From positions 1 through 53,797 of the forward strand of contig JAISMF010000028.1 of NCBI GenBank assembly GCA_031276865.1: a DNA stretch of 53,797 nt, read 5' to 3'. The stretch is from Deltaproteobacteria bacterium. GTDB lineage: Bacteria; Desulfobacterota; Desulfarculia; Adiutricales; Adiutricaceae. Of the stretch, positions 36,518-45,242 are shown one piece after another. The number at the start of each line of letters is the position of its first letter. The stretch's first letter is position 1. The position numbers were made by a program, and so were the translations under genes. The notes under the pieces were generated by a model. The model had not been told where the DNA came from, did not search any database, and was given only the letters and a program-made list of their open reading frames with translations.

Positions 36518-36916
36518 ATGATGAACAGCCAGGAAAAATTTGATTATTATTTCGATAAAGCTCAATACGATCTATAAACAGCGAACGCCCTGTTTAATAC
36601 AGGACGTTGGATCTCCGTGGCTTTCATGTGTCAACAGGCCGCGGAGAGGATTGTGAAAGGTTTGTATGTTCTTTACTTGGGCGACGATGTTCCTAAAATT
36701 CATAACATTGGAATATTGGCGGGAAAATTTTAAACTATTAATACTCCAATAAGCGCTGAAATTTATTCATTCTTCGATGAAATTTTATCTTATTATATTT
36801 CAGCGCTGTATCCGGACTTTAAAAAAATGAATTTATTATTAAACAAAGACAAAATTCAAACGATTTTTACTAAAACTAAAGAAGTTTTTGAATGGTTCTT
36901 GACCTTGAATCCATAA
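36518..36916 (+). pseudogene. HEPN-domain protein, interrupted
   Basis: One frame from ATG 36518/36521 reads a complete HEPN-type protein with two in-frame TAA codons. Segments: MNSQEKFDYYFDKAQYDL, stop, TANALFNTGRWISVAFMCQQ then AAERIVKGLYVLYLGDDVPK and IHNIGILAGKF, stop, then ISAEIYSFFDEILSYYISAL and PDFKKMNLLLNKDKIQT. Family proteins read YDLETAEA at the first stop, so GAA to TAA is a likely lesion there. No frameshift is visible, suggesting recent inactivation. HEPN proteins of this type are usually RNase toxins paired with the nucleotidyltransferase encoded next to them, as here. Confidence 0.85.
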
Positions 36917-37235
36917 AAGCGGTTGCGGAAAATTACGCCGAAGATGTTCGATGAATATTTCCGGTTGAAAAGGCGGCGTCGCGCGGATCGCGTGCGAAGG
37001 GCGCCGCTATGGAGGATAGCGATGTGGATGTTCGCTTTTTCTAAAAATAGTTTCGGGGATGAAGATAAAATAAGCGTCATGATGAAATTATTAAAATTGA
37101 TTTACAAGTATGAGTTATATATCGAGCCTAACGTGTTTGAAGTTTCCGAATCCGGATAACGACAACCCTTTTGTGAAAGAGGCGCTTCGCCCGGGTATTG
37201 ATATTCAATTTAAATTATCGCCTTGTTATTCTTAA
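36916..37235 (+). pseudogene. MNT-type nucleotidyltransferase, frameshifted
   Basis: Partner of the HEPN remnant. Frame 1 reads KAVAENYAEDV, stop, IFPVEKAASRGSRAKGAAME and DSDVDVRFF, so the catalytic GSxxxG...DSDxD pattern is preserved in DNA. Frame 2 continues DEDKISVMMKLLKLIYKYEL then YIEPNVFEVSESG, and a third frame supplies DNDNPFVKEALRPGIDIQFK to the stop at 37233. In intact systems the transferase neutralises HEPN by adding AMP. Both partners are broken here. Confidence 0.85.
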
Positions 37236-37985
37236 CTCGAACGGCGCGGGCGAAACGATTTTCGCTCCCTAACGGCTGATTCGCTGGAAAAGGCAGGAGG
37301 GAAATTCCCCGTTCTCTAACGCTTTCAACCGGTAAATCGAGAGGCTTTTCGATCCGGATTTTTTAAACGCCGGCGCCCGGCTTAGGGGGGGAGCGCCCGT
37401 TGGGGTGGTCTTTCGCCGACTATGAAAAATCGTCAAGGAAGCTTCGGGATGGATGTTTGCCTCCTGATGAAGAACCGCGACGGGTGTCTAATTTTTTGAA
37501 ACGGACGCTCGATAAAATTATTCCGGCGGTTGAATATTGAAAAAAGCCAAGCGTGAGGAGGGGGGCGCCTAAGAGTCGTCGTTCCAACTTTGTCCGCCGG
37601 GGTGACATGTATATAATTATAATTTTATATATATACAGGCGACGCGATTTCTCACCGTTTCACAAGACATTTTGGGAGGGGCTCTCTGTTTTTCCACGAA
37701 TTGAAAAACAGGCCGGCCTGAAGCCGCCCCGAGGGCTTTGGAGGGTCCGGCGGGGTCTTTTGAAACCAAGAAGCGGCGTTTCCGCCGGCCCGTTTTTAGG
37801 CACGGAAAATGAACGAGAAGGGGAGGGGGCCGTTGTTTTTGGAATTCTCTCGATTATTTGGCCCCTCTCTTGCATAACTTTTGAAGCGGACTCGATCCGC
37901 CGTCCGTTTTGGCCGGCCTGGATCGACCCGGGCTTGGAAAAGCCGCTAAAATCCGGCGCAGCCGTAATTTTTTCAGGGTTTCATA
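37236..37985. other. Gene-free stretch
   Basis: No supportable gene. A frame at 37367-37540 stays open for 57 codons (includes YEKSSRKLRDGCLPPDEEPR and TLDKIIPAVEY) but lacks a start, and may be an eroded C-terminus. A 147-codon frame at 37553-37996 is low-complexity and overlaps the next gene. An AT-rich patch lies at 37606-37640. Confidence 0.4.
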
Positions 37986-38501
37986 ATGAAAATTGACAGT
38001 TATTCCTCAGACGCCGTGTTTCTCCGTCCCCGAACCGACAGCGCGGCTAATTCGACCCAGAAGAACGCCCAGGAAGATTTTGCCGCTCTTGTGGAAAACG
38101 CGGCCAAAACCGCCCAGGGAGGTCTTTTAGTCCCGGAGCTCACGCCGGATAAAAAAGAGCTCAATCCCAGCGCGGAGTTCCTCACCCAGTCCAGCCTCGC
38201 CCAGCTCCAGATCAGCCGCTTAAAACTCGAGCGCGGGGACAATTTGACGCCTCGGGACGCCGCGAAGGAGGTTGAGCAGACCCTGGGTCTCCTGGAAGAC
38301 TACGCCATAGCCCTGGGCGACCCCTCCAACAGTTTAAAGGACCTGGCCCCCATGGCCGAGGAGCTTTCTTTCAGCGCCGATTCCCTGGACAAGCTCAGCC
38401 GGGGTCTGGCGAATGGCGATCCTTTGAAGGATTTGAGCTCCGAGACGGCCGCTCTGGCCGCGGTGGAGGCTTTGAAGTTTAAAAGAGGCGACTTCGTCTA
38501 G
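37986..38501 (+). CDS. Hypothetical protein
   Basis: The 171-aa product is not recognised. It is soluble-looking, acidic and helical, with a disordered Asn/Ser/Gln-rich start (DSAANSTQKNAQEDFAALVE), a helix-rich centre around TPRDAAKEVEQTLGLLEDYA and a C-terminal ETAALAAVEALKFKRGDFV. No signal peptide, membrane segment or cysteine. ATG at 37986 follows AGGG at about 9 nt. Codon use is like the housekeeping genes, which supports a real gene. It is followed 32 nt later by another small gene on the same strand, with a terminator after both, so they look like a two-gene operon. The pair may be lineage-specific; a link to motility is only a guess. Confidence 0.65.
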   Translation: MKIDSYSSDAVFLRPRTDSAANSTQKNAQEDFAALVENAAKTAQGGLLVPELTPDKKELNPSAEFLTQSSLAQLQISRLKLERGDNLTPRDAAKEVEQTLGLLEDYAIALGDPSNSLKDLAPMAEELSFSADSLDKLSRGLANGDPLKDLSSETAALAAVEALKFKRGDFV

Positions 38502-38533
38502 CTTTCGACCGGATTGAAGAGCCGGGTTTTCCT

Positions 38534-38893
38534 ATGCAGCTTGACAACAGAAACACCTATAACACCCTGGGCCGCGTGGGACCGCACTATCCCCGCCCGG
38601 AATACCGTCCCCCGCAAAAGGAGGTAACCGAGGGGCAGGTGAGGGATGGCTCGGTCAAGGGTGAATCCGAGAGGAAAAAGGCCCCGTCCGAGTCGCTCAT
38701 ACTCTCCGGCAATCTCAAGGCGAAAAATCTGAAAGCCAGGCCGGAAACGCCGGTTCGGCTCAATTTGCCCGCCGTCAGAGCTCTGGTTGAGGAAACCGCC
38801 TGGCGGATAACCGAACTCCCTCCGAAGGCGAGTTACGGATGCCCCCACCAAAAAATCATCGGGGACGGCCTTTTGTATCCGACATACGTTTAA
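38534..38893 (+). CDS. Hypothetical protein
   Basis: The 119-aa product is not recognised. The first two thirds are charged, proline-rich and probably disordered (VGPHYPRPEYRPPQKEVTEG). The end looks folded, with NLPAVRALVEETAWRITELP and an unusual C-terminus GDGLLYPTYV. One cysteine, no membrane segment. ATG at 38534 has only a weak ribosome binding site. It is downstream of the 171-aa gene and followed by a good terminator. Confidence 0.6.
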   Translation: MQLDNRNTYNTLGRVGPHYPRPEYRPPQKEVTEGQVRDGSVKGESERKKAPSESLILSGNLKAKNLKARPETPVRLNLPAVRALVEETAWRITELPPKASYGCPHQKIIGDGLLYPTYV

Positions 38894-38916
38894 AATTCGA
38901 ATAAATTTTAACCCAG

Positions 38917-38954
38917 GGCCTCTGTCCGTTAAGCCGGATGGAGGCCTTTTTTTT
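38917..38954 (+). terminator. Intrinsic terminator after the small two-gene unit
   Basis: GGCCTC (38917-38922) pairs with GAGGCC (38941-38946), with TCCG/CGGA pairing further up the stem, then eight Ts (38947-38954). Confidence 0.85.
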
Positions 38955-39301
38955 GACGGGAGCGGGATTTATGGAAAAGATTTTGGTATATAAAAAATTT
39001 TAAATAGATAAAATTGACGCGGCCTCGAAAACCCTTGAGGCATTCGAATATGTGAAAGCAACCCTTTATATATTGTATATTGATTTATCTCATATTTCGT
39101 ATAGAGTATCCATAAGCATTTCAATGACGGACTTTTTGTATGCGCGTCAAAATTGATATCATGAATTTTTGATCGCGCGAAACGGAGATTCAACGATTGC
39201 CCGCGCTGTGAAAATTAACCTAAATTATACGCCTTTTAACGACGACAAGGCGGGATATCGGCGAAGTCAAACATCTTAAGTGAACAGTTTTTGAATTTAG
39301 G

Positions 39302-39338
39302 GCCTTTTTCCGGTTATACGGAAAGAGGCTTTTTTTTT
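39302..39338 (+). terminator. Orphan intrinsic terminator
   Basis: GCCTTTTTCCG (39302-39312) pairs with CGGAAAGAGGC (39319-39329) with one G-U, 6-nt loop, then nine Ts to 39338. No protein gene lies upstream on this strand since the previous terminator at 38954. Confidence 0.8.
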
Positions 39339-39617
39339 CTCGTTTTTTATTGTGTGAAAAAACTAAACATTAATTTTTATTAAATAAAATTGACGGGATT
39401 CAATAATAATATTGAATAAATAATTAACCGAGATCAAAATTTTTAAGATGACGAGGAGATCAAAAAATAAAAAAAATGAAATTTTGTTTTGAATCATTTA
39501 GACCGTTTAAATTGTGAATTAAGATCTGCTGGCGAAGACGAAATAAAGCGTATGAGATAAATTTGATCGTTTTAAACGTTTTTACAGTTTAAAGAAAAGA
39601 GAAGTAACTTATAGTTT

Positions 39618-39650
39618 GGCGTTTTCTAAGGAAGAAAAACGCCTATTTTT
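39618..39650 (+). terminator. Second orphan terminator
   Basis: GGCGTTTT (39618-39625) pairs with AAAACGCC (39636-39643), followed by TATTTTT. Again no recognisable gene upstream since the terminator at 39338. Confidence 0.6.
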
Positions 39651-39828
39651 ATTAAATTTTAAAATCGTTGCGTGGCCCATGATGGAAAGTATTTAGCGCA
39701 TGTCTGTATGCGAATAAGTAATAAACAATAATCTTTTCCGCTGGTTATCTTTCAGCGGAAGGTTAGTGTTCGTAAGTATTCGGTCTATAAAAAATATGAA
39801 GCTCTGACAAAGGGGAGGATTTTGTTTT

Positions 39829-42168
39829 ATGACGAACTCTTTTTTCTTTTCCAAATTGATGAAAAAACGCGGTATTGGCTTATTTTTAGTTTTTTCCCTA
39901 CTTGTTTTTGACGGGGGATATCTTTTCGGACAGAATCAAGCGGCGATAGTTTCGCCAACCGATGCTGGAACGGTGGGTTATGTGTATGACGGAACAACCG
40001 ACGGATTTACAAAGGATCCCTTAGGGGCGTCAACATCGGGAATTTGGACAGTTAGAGACATTTCATCGGCGGGTAAAAATGACAATATTTTAATCCTTAA
40101 CCTGAAAGCGGGTGAAACTTTCAATTATAGTTTCGTCGCCGGAGGTTTTGCGGATAGTACGGCTCATAGCTTCAACGCTACCGGTAACACCTTGATTTTG
40201 AATTCAGGGGTGGTGGGATCCGGAAACACGGGAAGCATCGCTGGAGGCGTGAGCGCGTCTTCGGCGGGCGGATCGGGCGACGCTAATAAAAACACCGTAA
40301 TGGTGAACGGCGGCTCGGTGACAAAAGAGGTTATAGGCGGTCTCAGCTCCGGGGGGGCGGCGAAAGAGAATACGGTTATTATCAACGGAGGAGATATCGG
40401 GACGGCGGGTTACGCCGTTTACGGCGGCCTAGCCAGCAAGACCACAAGCACCGGGGAAGCGGCGGGAAACATTGTCGAAGTGCGAGGCGGAACGCTCTAC
40501 GATAGAATTTACGGCGGCACATCGGTTAAAGGAGATGCGGTTCGAAACAGAGTAATCGTCACGAAAGGAACGGTCAAACAGTCAATTTTCGGCGGGCAGA
40601 GCCAGGCGGCGAACGGTAAAGCCGATTACAACACGGTGATAATTGAAGCTGGCGCGATCGGAAGCGGTAAGGCCGGCGAAGGGATCGCGGGCGGTTTTCT
40701 GGATAACGCCGCGGCCGCTGGCACCGCTAATCACAACACGGTTGTTTTGAGAGGAGCGCCCGCGATAAACGAGACTTTCATTTCCGGAGGATACACGTCG
40801 GGGACCGGAACGCCGAATCTTATAACCGGAAACACTCTCGTGTTCGATAATTACACCGGAACCGGTACAACCGCGGGCTCTAAACTCGGGAAAATAAATA
40901 ATTTCGAAAAATTCGAGTTCATTCTGGCTAAAGAGGTTAAAAACGGCGATGTCGTGATCAGAGCGACCGATCTGACTCTGGGAACGGGCTCCGTCAGCGC
41001 TAAAATCTTAGGGTTGCGATTCGCCAACTCCGATTCGGTTACGATACATCCTGGTGAAAGCTTCACCTTGATTCAGGCGGATAATAATATAACGGGCGAC
41101 GTCAGTACGAATCACAACAAGGTTTCCGGATACCAAGGGACGCTTTTGCGCTACGATCTGGAACTGGCGAAGGACGCTAAAAACCTCGTGGTGAAGGTTA
41201 AAGCCGCCGCCTTGGACGAGAAAAGCAAGGTTCTGTCCGAAGCTTTCTTCGGAGGCGCGGGAATCCTCATAGACGGTTTTGATTTCGTGACGTCGGAAAT
41301 CTTCGATGGATCCTTAGGCGTCGTCGGATCTCCCGGAGGGATTTCAAGCGGCGCCCGTTACGACGTTTTCGGAGCCTTCAACGGTGGAAAGACGCGCTAC
41401 GAAACCGGATCGCATGTGGACGTCAAGGGATTTTCCGGAATCATAGGTATAAGTTCCAAAGTGGAGCTGGAGTCGGCCGATCTCTTTTTAGGCGCCTTCC
41501 TGGAGGCCGGAACCGGAACCTACGACACTTTCAACAGCTTCGCGAACTACGCCGACGTGGCGGGGACGGGGGACGTTGATTACGGCGGGGCCGGGGCGCT
41601 CGCCAAATTGAACTTCCACGGGAGCCCCCGGGGGAACTTCCACATGGAGTTTTTGGGTCGCATGGGAAAAATAAAGAACTCCTTCGACTCGTCCGGCTTC
41701 GCCGGGGGTCTCTACGACTACCAGATCAAAAGCGATTACCGCGGCCTGCATCTGGGGCTGGGTTATCTGTTTAATTTCAGAAACGCCATCCTTCTGGACT
41801 TGTACGCTAAATATTTCTGGACCTGGCAGGAGGGCGGATCGGTGAGGCTCCAGGGAGGCGACAAAGTCACCTTCGACGACGTCAACTCGCATAGGGCCCG
41901 GGGCGGACTGCGGCTAACCTTCAACTCCTCCGCCAAGGTGAAACCTTACGTCGGAGCGGGCTACGAGCGCGAGTTCGATGGAAAGGTCGGCGCCAAGGCC
42001 TATGGTTTTAATATCGAAGAGGTGGATCCTAGCGGCGGGAGCTTCACGGGCGAGCTGGGGATCAACGTCGCCGCCTCGGAGGGCGTCGCCCTGAACGTTG
42101 GAGTCCAGGGTTATCTCGGCGCCCGGGAGGGCGTGACCGGAGGAGTCGGTCTGAAAGTCATCTTCTGA
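39829..42168 (+). CDS. Autotransporter (type Va secretion) with beta-helix repeats
   Basis: The 779-aa product has a long signal peptide (MKKRGIGLFLVFSLLVFDGG core, residues ~11-32). From about residue 120 to 340 there are seven to eight repeats of the form N-T-V-x-[IV]...GG...[IV]xGG, for example NTVMVNGGSVTKEVIGGLS and NTVIINGGDIG, which suggests a parallel beta-helix passenger. The final 270 residues look like an autotransporter beta barrel, ending GLKVIF with the terminal phenylalanine typical of outer-membrane barrels. GGGGAGG precedes ATG 39829 by 10 nt. The first half is less GC-rich than the last third. The passenger's role is unknown; adhesion is a usual guess. Confidence 0.88.
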   Translation: MTNSFFFSKLMKKRGIGLFLVFSLLVFDGGYLFGQNQAAIVSPTDAGTVGYVYDGTTDGFTKDPLGASTSGIWTVRDISSAGKNDNILILNLKAGETFNYSFVAGGFADSTAHSFNATGNTLILNSGVVGSGNTGSIAGGVSASSAGGSGDANKNTVMVNGGSVTKEVIGGLSSGGAAKENTVIINGGDIGTAGYAVYGGLASKTTSTGEAAGNIVEVRGGTLYDRIYGGTSVKGDAVRNRVIVTKGTVKQSIFGGQSQAANGKADYNTVIIEAGAIGSGKAGEGIAGGFLDNAAAAGTANHNTVVLRGAPAINETFISGGYTSGTGTPNLITGNTLVFDNYTGTGTTAGSKLGKINNFEKFEFILAKEVKNGDVVIRATDLTLGTGSVSAKILGLRFANSDSVTIHPGESFTLIQADNNITGDVSTNHNKVSGYQGTLLRYDLELAKDAKNLVVKVKAAALDEKSKVLSEAFFGGAGILIDGFDFVTSEIFDGSLGVVGSPGGISSGARYDVFGAFNGGKTRYETGSHVDVKGFSGIIGISSKVELESADLFLGAFLEAGTGTYDTFNSFANYADVAGTGDVDYGGAGALAKLNFHGSPRGNFHMEFLGRMGKIKNSFDSSGFAGGLYDYQIKSDYRGLHLGLGYLFNFRNAILLDLYAKYFWTWQEGGSVRLQGGDKVTFDDVNSHRARGGLRLTFNSSAKVKPYVGAGYEREFDGKVGAKAYGFNIEEVDPSGGSFTGELGINVAASEGVALNVGVQGYLGAREGVTGGVGLKVIF

Positions 42169-42205
42169 AGCCGCTTTCGACCTTTTGAAGGGAGGCGCTA
42201 TGATA

Positions 42206-42249
42206 AGCCGGGTCCCTCTTCGACCGTCCGGTCGAAGAGGGACCCGGCT
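42206..42249. terminator. 20-bp perfect hairpin between convergent genes
   Basis: Arms of 20 nt (42206-42225 starting AGCCGGGTCCCTC, and 42230-42249) around the loop GTCC. A short pyrimidine tract (TTCCCTTT) follows on the plus strand. It lies between the autotransporter stop and the uvrC stop and may block transcription from both sides. Confidence 0.65.
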
Positions 42250-42285
42250 TTCCCTTTCGTGGAAAGCGGTTTTCCCGCTGAAAGT

Positions 42286-44502
42286 TCAGCCGTCCCGGTC
42301 CGGCGGAGCCGTGGCTTCCCCCTCTTCCGCGGCTTCCCCCTCTTCCGCGGCTTCCCCCGCTTCCGCGGCTTCCCCCTCTTCCGCGGCTTCCCCCTCTTCC
42401 GCGGCTTCCCCCGCTTTCGGGGCTTCCTTCGCTTTCGGGGCTTCCTTCGGATTGGCGTCATCCAGGGCTTCCCCGGCGGGGGAGTTCCGGGCGATTAAGC
42501 TTCTGACGTTCTCCAAAAGCTTTTGGAGGCTTTCCTCCGAAATGGGGGCGGTTTTCAGGATCTCCCGGGGGTCGGCTTCGGAAAGCTCTTTAAGCGTGGG
42601 GAATCTCGCCTGGAAGGCCTTTTCCCGGGCGGGTCCGATTCCCTTTATCCCGGAAAAGACGTTTTTCAGCATGTCTTTGCTCATCAAATGATGATGGTAG
42701 ACCCGGCAGAAGCGGTGGGCCTCGTCCCGGAGCCGGGAAAGTATCAGAAGGCCCGGGGAGCCGGATTTGAGATCGGCGGGGTTTTTCCTGCCGGGAAGGA
42801 AGATCCTGTCCGGTCCGTCGTTCTCCCTGTCCTTGGCTATGCCGGCCAGGGGGGGGGGCTCCACCCCCAGCTCCTTAAAGGCCCTGAGGGCCGCGCTTAT
42901 CTGCCCCCGGCCGCCGTCCAGTAAAAGGAGATCGGGTTCGGGCCACTTCTCCTTGTCTTTCTCGGGATTGAAGCGGCGTGAGATGAGCTCCCGCATGCCG
43001 GAGTAGTCGTCCCCCCCCTTGGCTTCTTTGATCTTGAATTTCCGGTACATGGATTTTTTGAACTCGCCCTCCTCCATGACCACCATTCCGGCCACGGCGG
43101 ATTCGCCTTGGAAGTGGGCCAGATCGAAGCACTCCACCCTCCTTGGAACCTTGGGGAGGCGGAGCCTGGTCTGGAGCTCGGCCATGGCGCCTCTGGTCTT
43201 AAGAAGCCTTTCCAGGCGCTCCTCCAAGACGGCTTGGGCGTTATCCCGGGCCAGCTCCAGAAGTTTGAGCCTATGGCCTTTTCTGGGGATGAGGAGTTTC
43301 ACGCTTCTCCCCGCGAGAGACTCCAGAAAGCTCAAAATGATGGCGAGATCCTCTTCCGGAGGGAGCGCCGGCGCTAAAATCTCGGGGGGCACCTGGGTGC
43401 CGGAGTTGTAGTACTGGCCGATGAGGCCGGTTAGGGCGAGGGCCTCGGCGTCCTTTTCCCCGGCCAGGGCGCCGCCGCTCGCGAAAAGCGGGCGGCAGCC
43501 GGTGAGGGCGCCGGAACGGATGTTTAAAACGGCTCCGGCGAGAAAGCCCTGGCTCTGGGCCAGGGCCCAGACGTCCAGGTCCTTTTCTTCGAAGGTGGTG
43601 ACTATCTGCCTCTCCAGGGTCTTTTCCAGGTCGTAGAGCCTGTCGCGTAAAAGAGCCGCCCCCTCGAAGTCCAGAGCGGACGCCCTCCTTTTCATCTCGT
43701 TTTCCATCTCCCGCTTGAGTTCGCCCTTCTTCCCCTGGAAAAAAAGCCTCACCTCGTCCGAGAGCTGTTTATACTCCTCGGCCGTCACCTCCGGTCGGCA
43801 GGGGCCCATGCAGATGCCCATCTGATAGTTGAGGCAGGGTCTGTCGATTTTCTTCACATCCTCCCTGGCGCAGCGCCTCAAGGGGAAGAGGCGGTTCACT
43901 ATGCGCAGGGTCTCCTTCAAGGCGCCGGAGGAGGGAAAGGGGCCGTAGATGACCGAGCCGTCCCTGGCCGGCCGCCTCACTATTTCCAGCCTCGGAAAAG
44001 GCTCGTTTAGGCTCAGGCGGATGGAGGGGTAGGTCTTGTCGTCCGCGAGCATGACGTTGTATTTGGGATGGTGCTTTTTTATGAGGCTGTTTTCTAAAAG
44101 CAGGGCCTCCTTCTCCGTTCCGGTCACCATGAAGTCGAAGGTTTGGACCTGGCTCACCATAAGCGAGACCCGGGGCGTGAGCCTGTCGGTCTTCTGAAAG
44201 TAGCTCGTCACCCGGCGGGGAAGGAGTTTGGCCTTTCCCACGTAGACCACTTTCCCCTGCTTGTCCTTCATGAGGTAGACCCCGGCGGAGGCGGGAAGAG
44301 CGAGGGCCTTTTTCCGGAGGGCCTCCCTTTTCCTCTCCCGGAGGGCTTCCCCATCCTCCCCCGCCGGGGCGTCCGGAAGAGCGCGCGATGGCTCCGTCGC
44401 GGGCGCGTCCTCCCCCGTGGCGGCCTCCCCCTCGGTGGGGGGGAGGAGCGCCGAAGGGGCGTCCGGCGCCGTTTGAAGCTTTTCGGGCTCCGTCGGGGTC
44501 AT
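42286..44502 (-). CDS. uvrC: Excinuclease ABC subunit C with repeat-built tail
   Basis: Makes the dual incisions in nucleotide excision repair. The 738 residues exceed the usual ~600. After an acidic, disordered N-terminal extension of about 65 residues comes the GIY-YIG nuclease (GVYLMKDKQGKVVYVGKAKL), a cysteine cluster (RRCAREDVKKIDRPCLNYQM), the UVR motif and the RNase H-like nuclease (ECFDLAHFQGESAVAGMVVM, LLLDGGRGQ, DEAHRFC) and a helix-hairpin-helix (IKGIGPAREKAFQARFP). The last ~60 residues are GEAAEE repeats encoded by an 18-bp tandem repeat. The start ATG at 44502 has AGGAAAA upstream. Confidence 0.95.
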   Translation of the reverse strand: MTPTEPEKLQTAPDAPSALLPPTEGEAATGEDAPATEPSRALPDAPAGEDGEALRERKREALRKKALALPASAGVYLMKDKQGKVVYVGKAKLLPRRVTSYFQKTDRLTPRVSLMVSQVQTFDFMVTGTEKEALLLENSLIKKHHPKYNVMLADDKTYPSIRLSLNEPFPRLEIVRRPARDGSVIYGPFPSSGALKETLRIVNRLFPLRRCAREDVKKIDRPCLNYQMGICMGPCRPEVTAEEYKQLSDEVRLFFQGKKGELKREMENEMKRRASALDFEGAALLRDRLYDLEKTLERQIVTTFEEKDLDVWALAQSQGFLAGAVLNIRSGALTGCRPLFASGGALAGEKDAEALALTGLIGQYYNSGTQVPPEILAPALPPEEDLAIILSFLESLAGRSVKLLIPRKGHRLKLLELARDNAQAVLEERLERLLKTRGAMAELQTRLRLPKVPRRVECFDLAHFQGESAVAGMVVMEEGEFKKSMYRKFKIKEAKGGDDYSGMRELISRRFNPEKDKEKWPEPDLLLLDGGRGQISAALRAFKELGVEPPPLAGIAKDRENDGPDRIFLPGRKNPADLKSGSPGLLILSRLRDEAHRFCRVYHHHLMSKDMLKNVFSGIKGIGPAREKAFQARFPTLKELSEADPREILKTAPISEESLQKLLENVRSLIARNSPAGEALDDANPKEAPKAKEAPKAGEAAEEGEAAEEGEAAEAGEAAEEGEAAEEGEATAPPDRDG
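42313..42456 (-). repeat. 18-bp tandem repeat in the uvrC 3' end
   Basis: Eight consecutive 18-bp units fill 42313-42456. On the plus strand the consensus is GGCTTCCCCCTCTTCCGC, exact in units 1, 2, 4 and 5 and progressively diverged from unit 6 on. Each unit encodes GEAAEE or a variant on the minus strand. Confidence 0.92.
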
Positions 44503-44699
44503 GGAGTTTTCCTGTTCTTTCGCATGGGGCGTAAGAGGGGCGCGTCAATCTATTCCGGCCGCTTTGGAAAAAGCGCCCGAAGGGGAAAGGGAGGGCCGCT
44601 AAGGAAGAGCCGGTTGAAAAAACGACTTTCCGGGCGATCCCCTCGGGAAACGCCGATTTCGGGAAAAGCGCGTTTAGAGGAAAAGTCGGATCGGGAAAT

Positions 44700-45242
44700 T
44701 CAACCGCGATAGCGCTTCAGGATATCCTCCCAGAGGCCCTTGCCTTTGAGAAGGTGCTCCACCGCGTCCCTCACGGCGCCGTGTCCGCCCCGGGAGGGCG
44801 TGACGTACAGGCATTCGCTTTTCACTTCATTGGCGGCGTCGAAGGGGCAGACCGGGAGGGCCGCCCGGACGAGGATGGGCAGATCCACCAGATCGTCCCC
44901 CATGAAGGCCGTCTCGTCCGGAGAGAGCCCCTCCTTTTCCAGGATCCTTTGGTAGACCTCCAGCTTGTCGACGGAGTTCTGGTAAAGTTCGGTAACGCCC
45001 AGCTCGGCCGCCCTCAGCTCGGCCAGGCGGCTTTTCCTCCCGGTTATGATGGCGATTTTAATTCCGGCGCGGCCAAGGAGCTTTATCGCGTGTCCGTCCC
45101 GGCTGTGGAAGCGTTTGGCCTGCGTTCCGTCGTCTTGGAGGATTATCCCCCCGTCGGTCATGACGCCGTCCATGTCGAAGCCAAACCATTTGATTTTGGA
45201 ATAGAGAGGCGTCTCCCCTCGCGAGTCATTCGTTTCCGTCAT
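44700..45242 (-). CDS. kdsC: 3-deoxy-D-manno-octulosonate 8-phosphate phosphatase
   Basis: HAD-superfamily phosphatase releasing Kdo from Kdo-8-phosphate for lipopolysaccharide. The 180 residues have motif I FDMDGVMTDG, motif II ITGRKS, and motif IV MGDDLVDLPIL, all intact, and no cap domain, as in KdsC. The start at 45242 overlaps the kdsA stop by 17 nt, so the two are probably co-translated. The product feeds the Kdo branch begun by KdsA. Confidence 0.95.
   Translation of the reverse strand: MTETNDSRGETPLYSKIKWFGFDMDGVMTDGGIILQDDGTQAKRFHSRDGHAIKLLGRAGIKIAIITGRKSRLAELRAAELGVTELYQNSVDKLEVYQRILEKEGLSPDETAFMGDDLVDLPILVRAALPVCPFDAANEVKSECLYVTPSRGGHGAVRDAVEHLLKGKGLWEDILKRYRG

Larger units (their letters stand above)
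38955..39828. other. AT-rich gene-free stretch upstream of the autotransporter
   Basis: No supportable protein gene, but two further terminators (39302-39338 and 39618-39650) imply that short transcripts end here. A 74-codon minus-strand frame (38969-39193) is AT-rich and unconvincing. A hairpin (TTCCGCTG/CAGCGGAA, 39736-39760) lies in the probable leader of the autotransporter gene, and TATAAA at 39786-39791 is a possible -10 with a poor -35. Confidence 0.5.

Noticed and set aside
36518..36916. Recoding of TAA codons in the HEPN gene
   Set aside because: The neighbouring transferase carries frameshifts and all other genes use TAA as a normal stop, so decay is simpler than recoding.
37553..37996. 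147-codon plus-strand frame
   Set aside because: Low-complexity, spans an AT-rich patch, overlaps the start of the better-supported gene at 37986.
42198..42461. 87-codon Arg/Lys/Pro repeat protein on the minus strand
   Set aside because: Shadow frame of the uvrC 18-bp repeats; the uvrC frame is continuous with a conserved protein.
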